Positions 1 through 6,207 of a stretch of 8,496 nucleotides of DNA are shown one piece after another. Under the pieces are notes generated by a model. It ran no database searches. It was given only the letters and a program-made list of their open reading frames with translations, and was not told the origin of the DNA. The translations under genes were made by a program, and so were the position numbers. The DNA is from Bifidobacterium breve (GTDB lineage: Bacteria > Actinomycetota > Actinomycetes > S36-B12), in contig CALPZT020000046.1 in NCBI GenBank assembly GCA_943328365.2, positions 1-8,496 of the forward strand, read 5' to 3'. How positions within the stretch are numbered: the stretch's first letter is position 1; each line of letters begins with the position of its first letter.

Positions 1-329
1 ATGGCGATAAGGAGATCCTGTATTTCAAGGACTTCAACTCCGGAGCAATGATCGAGAACATCGTGTCGCGCGCGAAGAAGTCCGCGATCAAGGACTTCCT
101 CGACTCAGGTGAGCGAGGCATTCGGGTGCAGCACCTGCTCGATGCGTGCGTCGATGAGTTCCGCGAGAACGAGGACCTCCCGAACACGACGAATCCCGAT
201 GACTGGGCTCGGATCTCGGGCAAGAAGGGGGAGCGGATCGTCTTCATCCGCACCCTCATTCAAGGCAAGAAGGGGAGCGAGGCGGGGCGCTCGATCGCCA
301 CGGTCGCGAATACCGGTCAATACCTGTGA
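1..329 (+). CDS. arc: Proteasome-associated AAA+ ATPase ARC/Mpa, C-terminal end (partial)
   Basis: Only the last 108 residues are present; the reading frame enters at base 3 and ends at TGA 327-329. The fragment begins GDKEILYFKDFNSGAMIENI, which matches the C-terminal lid part of the AAA+ module in the Mpa/ARC family. It continues through a helical RAKKSAIKDFLD segment and ends in GQYL. In this family the C-terminal Gln-Tyr-Leu tail inserts into pockets of the PrcA ring and opens the gate, so this copy looks competent for docking. The protein is a hexameric ring that captures Pup through its N-terminal coiled coils, unfolds the tagged protein using ATP and passes it to the 20S core; those N-terminal parts lie outside the window. 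Its stop overlaps the dop start as GTGA (326-329), which suggests coupled translation. Identification is based on the recognised family sequence and on the gene order. Confidence 0.95.
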   Translation, partial: GDKEILYFKDFNSGAMIENIVSRAKKSAIKDFLDSGERGIRVQHLLDACVDEFRENEDLPNTTNPDDWARISGKKGERIVFIRTLIQGKKGSEAGRSIATVANTGQYL

Positions 330-1849
330 GCGTCCACCGCGTCATGGGCATTGAGACCGAGTACGGAATCTCCGTGCCCGGTCATCCGACGATGAACGCG
401 ATGGTCTCGTCAACGCACATCGTGAACGCCTACGCGCAGGAGGTCATCGCCGCCGGACGTCGCAAGGCCAGGTGGGATTACGACCTCGAATCACCGCTGC
501 GCGATGCCCGTGGGTTTGACATGTCTCGGGCAGAAGCCGACCCGAGCCAATTCACCGACGATGACCTTGGCCTCGCGAATGTGGTCCTCACGAACGGGGC
601 GCGCCTGTACGTCGACCACGCGCACCCCGAGTATTCCGCTCCGGAGGTCACCAATCCGCGCGACGCTGCGCTATGGGACAGGGCGGGGGTTCTCGTCATG
701 GAGCGCGCGGCAGCACTCGCCTCCCGCAACGGCTCGAGCCCGCCCATCAACCTGTACAAGAACAACACCGACAACAAGGGCGCCTCCTACGGAACCCACG
801 AGAACTACCTCATGCGGCGACAGACACCGTTCGCCGACATCGTGCGCCACCTCATCCCGTTCTTCATCACCCGTCAGGTGTTCACCGGTTCCGGACGCCT
901 CGGGATCGGGCAGGAGGGGCGCTCGATGCGGTATCAGCTGAGCCAGCGCGCCGACTTCTTCGAGGTCGAGGTGGGCCTCGAGACCACCCTGAAGCGTCCG
1001 ATCATCAACACTCGCGACGAGCCGCACGCCGACCCGGAGAAGTACCGCCGGCTCCATGTCATCGTCGGCGACGCGAACCTCTGCGATGTCGCGACCTACC
1101 TGAAGATGGGTACCACGTCACTCGTCCTGGCCATGATCGAGGACGGCGCTCTCGATCATGTCGACCTGATGCCGCGCAAGCCGGTGAGCGAGATGCACGC
1201 CGTCAGCCACGACACGACCCTTGGGCACCGCGTCGCGCTCGCGGACGGCCGGATGCTCACCGCGATCGAGATCCAGATGCAGCTCTGTTACCTCGCTCGG
1301 AAGTATTGCGAGGAGCAGGCAGCCGGCGAGATCGACGAGCAGACTCAAGACGTGCTCGATCGCTGGAGCGCGACGCTGACCGATCTCTCGAATGACCCGA
1401 TGACGTGCGCGAACCGGATCGACTGGGTCGCGAAGCTCGCCCTTCTCGAGGAGTACCGCTCCCGCGACGGCCTCGACTGGTCAGCGCACCGACTGCAGGC
1501 CATTGATCTTCAGTACTCGGACGTCCGGCACGACAAGGGACTCGCATCTCGACTCGAGGCGCGCGGCAGGCTTGACCGCCTCTTCACCGATACCGATGTT
1601 GAGCGCGCGATGACCACGCCGCCGGACGACACCCGCGCCTATTTCCGGGGCGAGTGCCTGCGCAGGTACCCAGAGCAGGTCGCCGCGGCATCCTGGGATT
1701 CCGTCGTGTTCGACATCCCCGGGCACGAGAGCCTCCTGCGCGTGCCGACCCTTGAGCCCCTGCGCGGCACTCGCGAGCATGTCGGAGCGCTGCTCGACGC
1801 CTCGCCGACTCCGCAGGATCTCATCGCAGCCCTCAGCGTCTCAGCCTGA
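326..1849 (+). CDS. dop: Dop, Pup deamidase/depupylase
   Basis: This 507-residue protein has the usual length for Dop. The family is a carboxylate-amine/glutamine-synthetase-like fold that deamidates the C-terminal Gln of Pup to Glu and also cleaves Pup from substrates, with ATP as a bound cofactor. Visible landmarks are MGIETEYGIS (residues 7-16, nucleotide-site glutamates), YVDHAHPEYS with the expected catalytic Asp at 97, LYKNNTDNKG (143-152) and RPIINTRDEPHAD (224-236). An insertion at about 45-85, containing RWDYDLESPLRDARGFD, is the Dop loop. It is absent at the same place in PafA downstream, and this separates the two paralogues. The GTG at 326 is chosen because it overlaps the arc stop as GTGA. 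ATG 344 is an in-frame alternative that would drop six residues and still keep the first motif. No good SD is seen at either start. The gene ends 19 bases before pup. Confidence 0.96.
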   Translation: MSVHRVMGIETEYGISVPGHPTMNAMVSSTHIVNAYAQEVIAAGRRKARWDYDLESPLRDARGFDMSRAEADPSQFTDDDLGLANVVLTNGARLYVDHAHPEYSAPEVTNPRDAALWDRAGVLVMERAAALASRNGSSPPINLYKNNTDNKGASYGTHENYLMRRQTPFADIVRHLIPFFITRQVFTGSGRLGIGQEGRSMRYQLSQRADFFEVEVGLETTLKRPIINTRDEPHADPEKYRRLHVIVGDANLCDVATYLKMGTTSLVLAMIEDGALDHVDLMPRKPVSEMHAVSHDTTLGHRVALADGRMLTAIEIQMQLCYLARKYCEEQAAGEIDEQTQDVLDRWSATLTDLSNDPMTCANRIDWVAKLALLEEYRSRDGLDWSAHRLQAIDLQYSDVRHDKGLASRLEARGRLDRLFTDTDVERAMTTPPDDTRAYFRGECLRRYPEQVAAASWDSVVFDIPGHESLLRVPTLEPLRGTREHVGALLDASPTPQDLIAALSVSA

Positions 1850-1856
1850 ATCCGGG

Positions 1857-1862
1857 TAGCCT
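1857..1862 (+). promoter_or_regulatory. Candidate -10 element for a leaderless pup transcript
   Basis: TAGCCT fits the actinobacterial TANNNT -10 pattern and is followed by exactly six bases and then the pup ATG at 1869. That geometry would put the transcription start on or next to the A of the ATG. There is no convincing SD between dop and pup, which agrees with a leaderless mRNA. I see no recognisable -35 hexamer at 16-18 bases upstream. TANNNT is frequent by chance, so this is an inference from spacing. Confidence 0.35.
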
Positions 1863-1868
1863 GTCCAC

Positions 1869-2066
1869 ATGTCACAGCGCGAGAGTGCCGAGCGTCGCAC
1901 GACGAAGCCGAGCGACACCGAGGAGACCACCGCCACGCGAGGTGAGGCGGCCGCGTCGGCCGATCTCGACTCCGATGTCGACTCCATCCTCGACGAGATC
2001 GACAGCGTCCTCGAGGAGAACGCCGAGGACTTCGTGAAGTCCTTCGTCCAGAAGGGCGGCCAGTGA
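1869..2066 (+). CDS. pup: Pup, prokaryotic ubiquitin-like protein
   Basis: This 65-residue acidic, mostly disordered protein is the tag attached to proteins for proteasomal degradation. The N-terminal half is rich in Ser, Thr, Glu and Ala. The conserved C-terminal half carries SILDEIDSVLEENAEDFVKS (about 39-58), the segment that folds into a helix on the coiled coils of the ATPase. It ends in QKGGQ. The terminal Gln, not Glu, means that Dop must deamidate it before PafA can use it, consistent with dop just upstream. Lysines are at 13, 57 and 62; K62 matches the conserved Lys near the tail. The stop codon overlaps the prcB GTG start as GTGA (2063-2066). The ATG at 1869 is the sensible start because Pup proteins are about 64 residues long and only 19 bases separate it from dop. 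Confidence 0.97.
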   Translation: MSQRESAERRTTKPSDTEETTATRGEAAASADLDSDVDSILDEIDSVLEENAEDFVKSFVQKGGQ

Positions 2067-2911
2067 GCTTCGAGCATCGTGCACTGCAGGTTGCCTTCAC
2101 TGCCCCTCGGTCGTCGTCCTTCGCCGAGTTCCTTGCCACCGCCGCTCCCGCAGCACTGCCGTCGATGAACGTGATCGCAGACCCCGGCATCCACGCTCCG
2201 CACGGCACGACGATCGTGGCCCTCCGAGGTGACTTCGGCGCCGTCATGGCCGGTGATAGGCGGGCGACCATGGGCAATGTCATCGCGCAGCGCGATATCG
2301 AGAAGGTGTTCGAGGCCGATCGTCATTCGCTCATCGGCATCGCCGGAACGGCGGGCCTCGCGATTGAGCTCGTCCGGCTGTTCCAGGTCGAACTCGAGCA
2401 CTACGAAAAAATCGAGGGAGTCCCGTTGTCCCTCGACGGAAAGGCGAACCGCCTCGCGAGCCTGCTGCGCGGCAACCTTGGCCTCGCCCTTCAGGGGCTG
2501 TCGGTCGTTCCGCTCTTCGCCGGATACGACATCGATCGCGGACGCGGGCGCATCTTCTCCTACGACGTCACCGGCGGTCGCTACGAGGAGCACGATTTCT
2601 ACGCCGTCGGGTCAGGCTCGTTCTTCGCGCGGGGATCCCTCAAGAAGCTCTACCGACCTGATGCAAGCGCTGATCTCGCCATCGACACGGCGCTCGAGGC
2701 GCTCTACGACGCCGCTGATGACGACAGCGCCACCGCCGGCCCCGACATGGCCCGGCGCATCTTTCCCATCGTGGGCATTGCGACAGCCGATGGCGTGCGG
2801 ATGCTCGACACAGACGAGGTCGAGGCTCGAGTCGCACCACTGGTCGCCCGGCGAATGACTCGTCCGAATGGGCCCTTCGCCGCCCAGCCCGAGGAGGGGT
2901 CGAGCTCGTGA
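2063..2911 (+). CDS. prcB: PrcB, proteasome 20S core beta subunit
   Basis: This is the catalytic subunit of the 20S core, an N-terminal nucleophile threonine protease made as a 282-residue precursor. The motif APHG|TTIVAL places autocatalytic cleavage after Gly48, so the propeptide is 48 residues and mature Thr1 is residue 49. In mature numbering D17 (in AGDRRAT) and K33 (in DIEKVF) are both present, completing the Thr-Asp-Lys catalytic set; YAVGSGS follows further on. The segment VELEHYEKIEGVPLS is highly typical of actinobacterial PrcB. The start GTG 2063 overlaps the pup stop as GTGA, with only a weak GGGCGG upstream, so coupling to pup translation is likely. The 3' end overlaps prcA in the same way. 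Lengths and motifs look intact, and the enzyme should be active. Confidence 0.97.
   Translation: MSFEHRALQVAFTAPRSSSFAEFLATAAPAALPSMNVIADPGIHAPHGTTIVALRGDFGAVMAGDRRATMGNVIAQRDIEKVFEADRHSLIGIAGTAGLAIELVRLFQVELEHYEKIEGVPLSLDGKANRLASLLRGNLGLALQGLSVVPLFAGYDIDRGRGRIFSYDVTGGRYEEHDFYAVGSGSFFARGSLKKLYRPDASADLAIDTALEALYDAADDDSATAGPDMARRIFPIVGIATADGVRMLDTDEVEARVAPLVARRMTRPNGPFAAQPEEGSSS
2891..2899 (+). promoter_or_regulatory. Shine-Dalgarno site for prcA inside the prcB 3' end
   Basis: GAGGAGGGG lies in the last codons of prcB, eight bases before GTG 2908. This spacing favours the GTG start over ATG 2914, which would be 14 bases away. Confidence 0.7.
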
Positions 2912-3597
2912 GCATGCCGTTCTACGTCTCCCCTGAGCAGATCATCAAGGACAAGGCCGACTATGCCCGAAAGGGGATTGCCCGCGGACGTTCGGTCATC
3001 GTCGTCGAATACGACGAGGGCATCTTGTTCGTCGCCGAGAATCCGTCGCGCGCACTGCACAAGATCAGCGAGATCTATGACCGCATCGCGTTCGCCGCAG
3101 TGGGCAAGTACAACGAATTCGAGAACCTCAGAGTTGCCGGCGTACGCCTGGCCGACATGCGCGGCTACTCCTATGACCGTCGCGACGTGAGCGGCCGCAG
3201 CCTCGCGAACGCCTACGCCCAGACCCTCGGCACCATCTTCACCGAGACCCCGAAGCCCTACGAGGTCGAGATCGTGGTGGCCGAGGTCGGCCAGACCTCC
3301 GACGGCGACCAGCTCTATCGACTCACCTTCGACGGATCCGTCGCCGATGAGCACGGATACGTCGCGATGGGCGGCTCGGCTGACGCCATCACGCTCGCGC
3401 TGTCAACCGAGTGGCGCGAAGGCTTGACCATCGTTCAGGCGGTGCGGCTCGCAGTCGACCTGCTCGGCAAGCACGGGGGAGAGGGCGAGCGACACCTCGG
3501 CCCGGGCGAGCTTGAAGTCGCCGTCCTGGAGCGAAGCCTGCCCCGTCGCACCTTCTCGCGCATCAGCAGGTCCAGGCTCGCAGAACTGCTCGGCTAA
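2908..3597 (+). CDS. prcA: PrcA, proteasome 20S core alpha subunit
   Basis: This 229-residue protein forms the outer heptameric rings of the 20S proteasome, which gate the chamber and receive the ATPase tail. The N-terminus MSMPFYVSPEQIIKDKADYA matches the gating segment of actinobacterial alpha subunits, followed by RKGIARGRS. K52 in LHKISEIYDR is at the position of the pocket lysine that binds the C-terminal carboxylate of the ATPase, pairing with the GQYL tail encoded at the left edge of the window. The segment RGYSYDRRDVSGRSLANAYA (85-104) and FDGSVADEHGYVAMGG (141-156) are also typical. No catalytic Thr is expected. GTG 2908 is chosen over ATG 2914 because of SD spacing, the GTGA overlap with prcB and the family N-terminus. 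The C-terminal tail is somewhat shorter than in mycobacterial PrcA. The gene ends at TAA, 17 bases before pafA. Confidence 0.96.
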   Translation: MSMPFYVSPEQIIKDKADYARKGIARGRSVIVVEYDEGILFVAENPSRALHKISEIYDRIAFAAVGKYNEFENLRVAGVRLADMRGYSYDRRDVSGRSLANAYAQTLGTIFTETPKPYEVEIVVAEVGQTSDGDQLYRLTFDGSVADEHGYVAMGGSADAITLALSTEWREGLTIVQAVRLAVDLLGKHGGEGERHLGPGELEVAVLERSLPRRTFSRISRSRLAELLG

Positions 3598-3604
3598 GCG
3601 CTGC

Positions 3605-3612
3605 AGGAGGGG
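3605..3612 (+). promoter_or_regulatory. Shine-Dalgarno site for pafA
   Basis: AGGAGGGG precedes ATG 3615. It is one of the strongest SD matches in the window, although the core AGGAGG sits only four bases from the ATG, a short spacing. Confidence 0.65.
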
Positions 3613-3614
3613 TC

Positions 3615-4979
3615 ATGGAGCGACGGATCTTCGGCATCGAGACCGAGTACGGCGTCACCTGCACATTCCACGGGCAGAGGCGCCTGAGCCCTGACGAGGT
3701 CGCACGCTACCTGTTCCGCAAGGTCGTCGCGTGGGGTCGCAGCAGCAATGTGTTCTTGCGCAATGGCTCGCGGCTCTACCTTGATGTCGGCAGTCACCCC
3801 GAGTACGCGACCGCCGAGTGCGACTCCGTTCCGCAGCTCATCGCCCATGATCGTGCCGGCGAGCGGATCCTCGAGGGGCTCGTCATCGACGCCGAGCGGC
3901 GACTTGAGGAGGAGGGCATCAACGGTGATGTCTACCTGTTCAAGAACAACACTGACTCCGCCGGAAACTCATATGGCTGCCACGAGAATTTCCTCATCGA
4001 ACGGCAGGGCGATTTCGCGCGCATCGCCGACGGCCTCGTCCCGTTCCTCATCTCGCGCCAGGTCATCGCCGGAGCCGGAAAGGTGCTCCAGACCCCGCGA
4101 GGAGCGATCTACTGCCTGAGCCAGCGAGCAGACCACATCTGGGAGGGCGTCTCGAGCGCCACCACGCGATCACGTCCGATCATCAACACGCGCGACGAAC
4201 CTCACGCCGATGCCGACCTCTACCGCAGGCTTCACGTCATCGTCGGCGACTCCAATATGAGCGAGACCACGACCATGCTCAAGGTGGGCTCCGCGGACCT
4301 CGTCCTGCAGATGCTCGAGGCCGGCGTCGTCATGCGCGACATGTCCCTCGAGAACCCGATCCGCGCCATCCGCGAGATGAGCCACGACACGACCGGCCGC
4401 AAGCAGGTCCGTCTGAGCACTGGGCGCGAGCTCTCGGCTATCGACATGCAATGGGAGTACTTTCAAAAAGCCTCCGATTTCGCCGATCGGCGCGGGCTCA
4501 CCGCGCATCCGGTGCACTCGCGTGTCCTCGAGCTCTGGGGCCGTGCGCTTAAGGCGATCGAGGCGGACGATCTCACGCTTATCGACCGAGAGATCGACTG
4601 GGCGATCAAGCGCCGACTGCTCGAGCGCTACATGCTCAAGCACCAACTCGATCTCGACTCCCCGCGAATCGCGCAGCTTGATCTCGCGTATCACGACATC
4701 TCGCGCAATCGCGGCATCTTCACGATCATGGAGGCCAGGGGCCTCGTCGATCGTGTCACCACCGACCTTGAGGTGTTCGAGGCGAAATCCGTTCCGCCGC
4801 AGACGACCCGGGCCAAGTTGCGAGGTGACTTCGTGCGCCGGGCGCAGGAGCGGGACCGCGACTTCACCGTCGACTGGGTGCACTTGAAGCTCAATGACCA
4901 GGCGCAGCGGACAGTCCTGTGCAAGGACCCGTTCCTCGCCGTCGACGAGCGAGTCGAGCGCCTCATTGCGAGCATGTAG
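3615..4979 (+). CDS. pafA: PafA, Pup-protein ligase
   Basis: PafA phosphorylates the C-terminal Glu of deamidated Pup with ATP and transfers it to a substrate lysine as an isopeptide. The 454-residue length is normal. Landmarks are FGIETEYGVTCTFHG (6-20, with glutamates 9 and 11 at the nucleotide/metal site), RLYLDVGSHPEYATAEC with the expected catalytic Asp57, LFKNNTDSAGNSYGCHENF (108-126), RPIINTRDEPHAD (187-199), and the C-terminal DFTVDWVHLKLNDQAQRTVL followed by CKDPF, which belongs to the conserved C-terminal domain. It is a paralogue of Dop in this window but lacks the Dop loop: RKVVAWGRSSNVFLRNG runs directly to the catalytic strand. The final RLIASM is the usual family ending, so TAG 4977-4979 is the true stop. 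That 3' end is the first copy of a 35-bp tandem duplication. Confidence 0.97.
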   Translation: MERRIFGIETEYGVTCTFHGQRRLSPDEVARYLFRKVVAWGRSSNVFLRNGSRLYLDVGSHPEYATAECDSVPQLIAHDRAGERILEGLVIDAERRLEEEGINGDVYLFKNNTDSAGNSYGCHENFLIERQGDFARIADGLVPFLISRQVIAGAGKVLQTPRGAIYCLSQRADHIWEGVSSATTRSRPIINTRDEPHADADLYRRLHVIVGDSNMSETTTMLKVGSADLVLQMLEAGVVMRDMSLENPIRAIREMSHDTTGRKQVRLSTGRELSAIDMQWEYFQKASDFADRRGLTAHPVHSRVLELWGRALKAIEADDLTLIDREIDWAIKRRLLERYMLKHQLDLDSPRIAQLDLAYHDISRNRGIFTIMEARGLVDRVTTDLEVFEAKSVPPQTTRAKLRGDFVRRAQERDRDFTVDWVHLKLNDQAQRTVLCKDPFLAVDERVERLIASM

Positions 4980-5022
4980 CGACAGGTGTCGAGCGCCTCA
5001 TCGCGAGCATGTACCGACAGGT
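4953..5022 (+). repeat. 35-bp tandem duplication of the pafA 3' end (two copies)
   Basis: Copy 1 is 4953-4987 and copy 2 is 4988-5022, directly abutting and equal in length. They agree at 33 of 35 positions. The differences are T to C in the codon before GCGAGC (ATT in copy 1, ATC in copy 2, synonymous for Ile) and G to C in the stop codon (TAG in copy 1, TAC in copy 2). Copy 1 encodes the last eight residues of PafA plus its stop. Copy 2 read in its own frame repeats VERLIASM and then continues YRQVG to a TGA at 5027-5029. It is shifted by 35 bases, is not in the pafA frame, and is not expected to be translated as PafA. Confidence 0.93.
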
Positions 5023-5027
5023 AGGGT
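5022..5027 (+). promoter_or_regulatory. Candidate -10 element for the lipoprotein FKBP gene
   Basis: TAGGGT matches TANNNT and is six bases from ATG 5034, the same geometry as the site before pup, so a leaderless transcript starting at the ATG is possible. The same bases (GGGTGAG) could instead act as a weak SD. No clear -35 is seen. The first base of the hexamer is the last base of duplication copy 2. Confidence 0.3.
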
Positions 5028-5033
5028 GAGCCA

Positions 5034-5705
5034 ATGACCTCTCGACGCCTCGCCACTGCCATCGCAGCTTCCCTCGGAGCCGCCCTCCTCGCCACCAGCC
5101 TTGGCGCGTGCACGAGTTCGAATGATGAGGGTGCCGCGGCCTCGGCACTGGCGTCGGCAGCCGTTACGGCCGGCCCGTCTGAAGCGCCCGCTTCAGCCGC
5201 TCCGGCTCAGCCGGTGAGCGGCGTGACCGATCCCACGATCCCGTTCGTCACCACCGACTGCGCACTCGGCGAGCCCGTTCCGGCAACTGAGCCCCCAGCG
5301 GGCAGCACCGCATTCGGCAGCATCAATGTCGTGATCGCTGACACCGGCGTGCCGACTGTCTCGATTGGTGCAGATGCCGTCAATGCGACCGAATTGGGCA
5401 TATCTGATCTCGTCGAGGGTGACGGCGCGGCTGTGATGGCGGGCGACACGCTCACCGTGAACTACTGCGGCATTGGCCTTCAGTCCCGTCAGATGTTCGA
5501 CTCCTCCTGGACTCGCGGCGAGCCGATCAGCTTCCCGCTGGATGGGCTCATCCAGGGCTGGATTCAGGGACTACCCGGCATGAAGGTCGGCGGCCAGCGA
5601 CTCCTCGTCATCCCCGGCGACCTTGGCTACGGGCCGCAGGGCCAGGGCACCATCCTTCCGAATGAGACCCTCGTGTTCGTCGTCCAGCTCGTGAGCATCC
5701 CGTAG
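5034..5705 (+). CDS. FKBP-type peptidyl-prolyl isomerase, predicted lipoprotein
   Basis: This 223-residue protein has a lipoprotein signal peptide: SRR near the N-terminus, a hydrophobic stretch of about residues 7-22, and lipobox LGAC with Cys26 as the lipidated residue. An Ala/Ser/Pro-rich linker (about 27-62) follows, as expected for a protein tethered outside the membrane. A middle part of unclear fold (about 63-125) leads into one FKBP domain (about 126-223). The FKBP active-site positions look intact: Y144 in VNYCG, F155-D156 in MFDSSW, F167, W176 in QGWIQG, Y199 in GYGPQG, and ILPNETLVF near the end. It should catalyse cis-trans prolyl isomerisation on secreted proteins. C76 and C145 could pair in the extracytoplasmic space, but this is speculation. 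It sits 54 bases after pafA, and 35 of those are explained by the duplication. A role in the proteasome pathway itself is not shown, since the protein is outside the cytoplasm. Confidence 0.9.
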   Translation: MTSRRLATAIAASLGAALLATSLGACTSSNDEGAAASALASAAVTAGPSEAPASAAPAQPVSGVTDPTIPFVTTDCALGEPVPATEPPAGSTAFGSINVVIADTGVPTVSIGADAVNATELGISDLVEGDGAAVMAGDTLTVNYCGIGLQSRQMFDSSWTRGEPISFPLDGLIQGWIQGLPGMKVGGQRLLVIPGDLGYGPQGQGTILPNETLVFVVQLVSIP

Positions 5706-5747
5706 CTCACCTGACCGTTCATCCCTGACGATTCGCCAACCCCCGAA

Positions 5748-5753
5748 GAGGAG
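5748..5753 (+). promoter_or_regulatory. Shine-Dalgarno site for the cytosolic FKBP gene
   Basis: GAGGAG lies seven bases before GTG 5761, within GAAGAGGAGCAGG. It supports the GTG start, since no ATG near the family N-terminus is available. The rest of the 55-base gap after the previous gene shows no terminator hairpin. Confidence 0.7.
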
Positions 5754-5760
5754 CAGGACC

Positions 5761-6123
5761 GTGGCAGACAAGCCGGAAATCGACTTCATCGAGGGCCCAC
5801 CGCCCGTAGAGCTCGTCATCACCGACCTCATCGTGGGCGAGGGCACCGAGGCTGTTGCCGGAGGCCGCGTCGAGGTGCACTACCTCGGCGTCGACTTCGA
5901 GACAGGCGATCAGTTCGATGCCTCCTGGGACCGTGGCGAGTCGATCACCTTCCCGCTGGCCGGGCTCATCGCCGGCTGGCAGGAGGGGATTCCGGGCATG
6001 CGGGTCGGGGGACGTCGCCAGCTCGTCATCCCGCCATCACTCGCCTACGGTGAGGCCGGCTCGGGCCACCGACTCGCGGGCCGCACGCTCGTCTTCGTCA
6101 TCGACCTCATCAACGTCTTCTAG
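5761..6123 (+). CDS. FKBP-type peptidyl-prolyl isomerase, single-domain cytosolic
   Basis: This 120-residue protein consists almost entirely of one FKBP domain with no signal peptide, so it is expected in the cytoplasm. The N-terminus MADKPEIDFIEGPPP is typical of small actinobacterial FKBPs. Active-site positions are present: Y41 in HYLGV, F52-D53 in QFDASW, F64, W73 in AGWQEG and Y96 in AYGEAG. The loop near the end reads SGHRLAGRTLVFVIDL, where many FKBPs have an IPP-type loop; my recollection is that this variant is common in actinobacterial members. It catalyses prolyl cis-trans isomerisation and may assist folding. It is a paralogue of the lipoprotein FKBP upstream (shared GLI-x-GW and GM-x-VGG blocks), and the pair probably arose by duplication. 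It starts at GTG with a good SD, 55 bases after its neighbour. Confidence 0.92.
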   Translation: MADKPEIDFIEGPPPVELVITDLIVGEGTEAVAGGRVEVHYLGVDFETGDQFDASWDRGESITFPLAGLIAGWQEGIPGMRVGGRRQLVIPPSLAYGEAGSGHRLAGRTLVFVIDLINVF

Positions 6124-6186
6124 TCGGCGCCGAATCCACGCCACCAAGGTGAAGCTGCTCTCGATTCCGTCGACGGGTCGGCGGCA

Positions 6187-6207
6187 ATGACGGGTGGGCG
6201 GCAATGA
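6187..6207 (+). other. Mini-ORF 1 upstream of pafB (MTGGRQ)
   Basis: ATG 6187 opens a six-residue reading frame ending at TGA 6205-6207. The TGA overlaps the next ATG (6204) as ATGA. The SD-like GACGGG at 6172-6177 precedes it by nine bases. It may be a by-product of the 17-bp repeat. Translation is not shown. Confidence 0.3.

Noticed and set aside
344..346. ATG 344 as the dop start
   Set aside because: Possible, but GTG 326 overlaps the arc stop in the same GTGA form seen at two other junctions of the cluster. Neither has a good SD, so GTG is kept and ATG listed as an alternative.
1841..2593. Long minus-strand open frame (250 codons) opposite pup and prcB, with others at 2704-3354 and 4170-4883
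   Set aside because: All lie opposite well-recognised conserved genes. Long antisense frames are expected in G+C-rich coding DNA, and their translations resemble no family I know.
4988..5029. Copy 2 of the pafA tail as a C-terminal extension of PafA by readthrough or frameshift
   Set aside because: Copy 2 is shifted by 35 bases, so readthrough of TAG would give an unrelated peptide rather than a repeated tail. Copy 1 already provides the conserved family ending.
5706..5760. Rho-independent terminator between the two FKBP genes
   Set aside because: No stem-loop with a T-run was found here or in the other short gaps of the window.
6167..6176. Ten-base perfect palindrome CCGTCGACGG upstream of pafB as an operator
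   Set aside because: It contains a common SalI-like core and is a short palindrome likely by chance in G+C-rich DNA. No second copy or nearby promoter was seen.
6194..6196. GTG 6194 as the pafB start
   Set aside because: It lies inside the 17-bp repeat, adds nine residues outside the conserved HTH, and has a worse SD position than ATG 6221.
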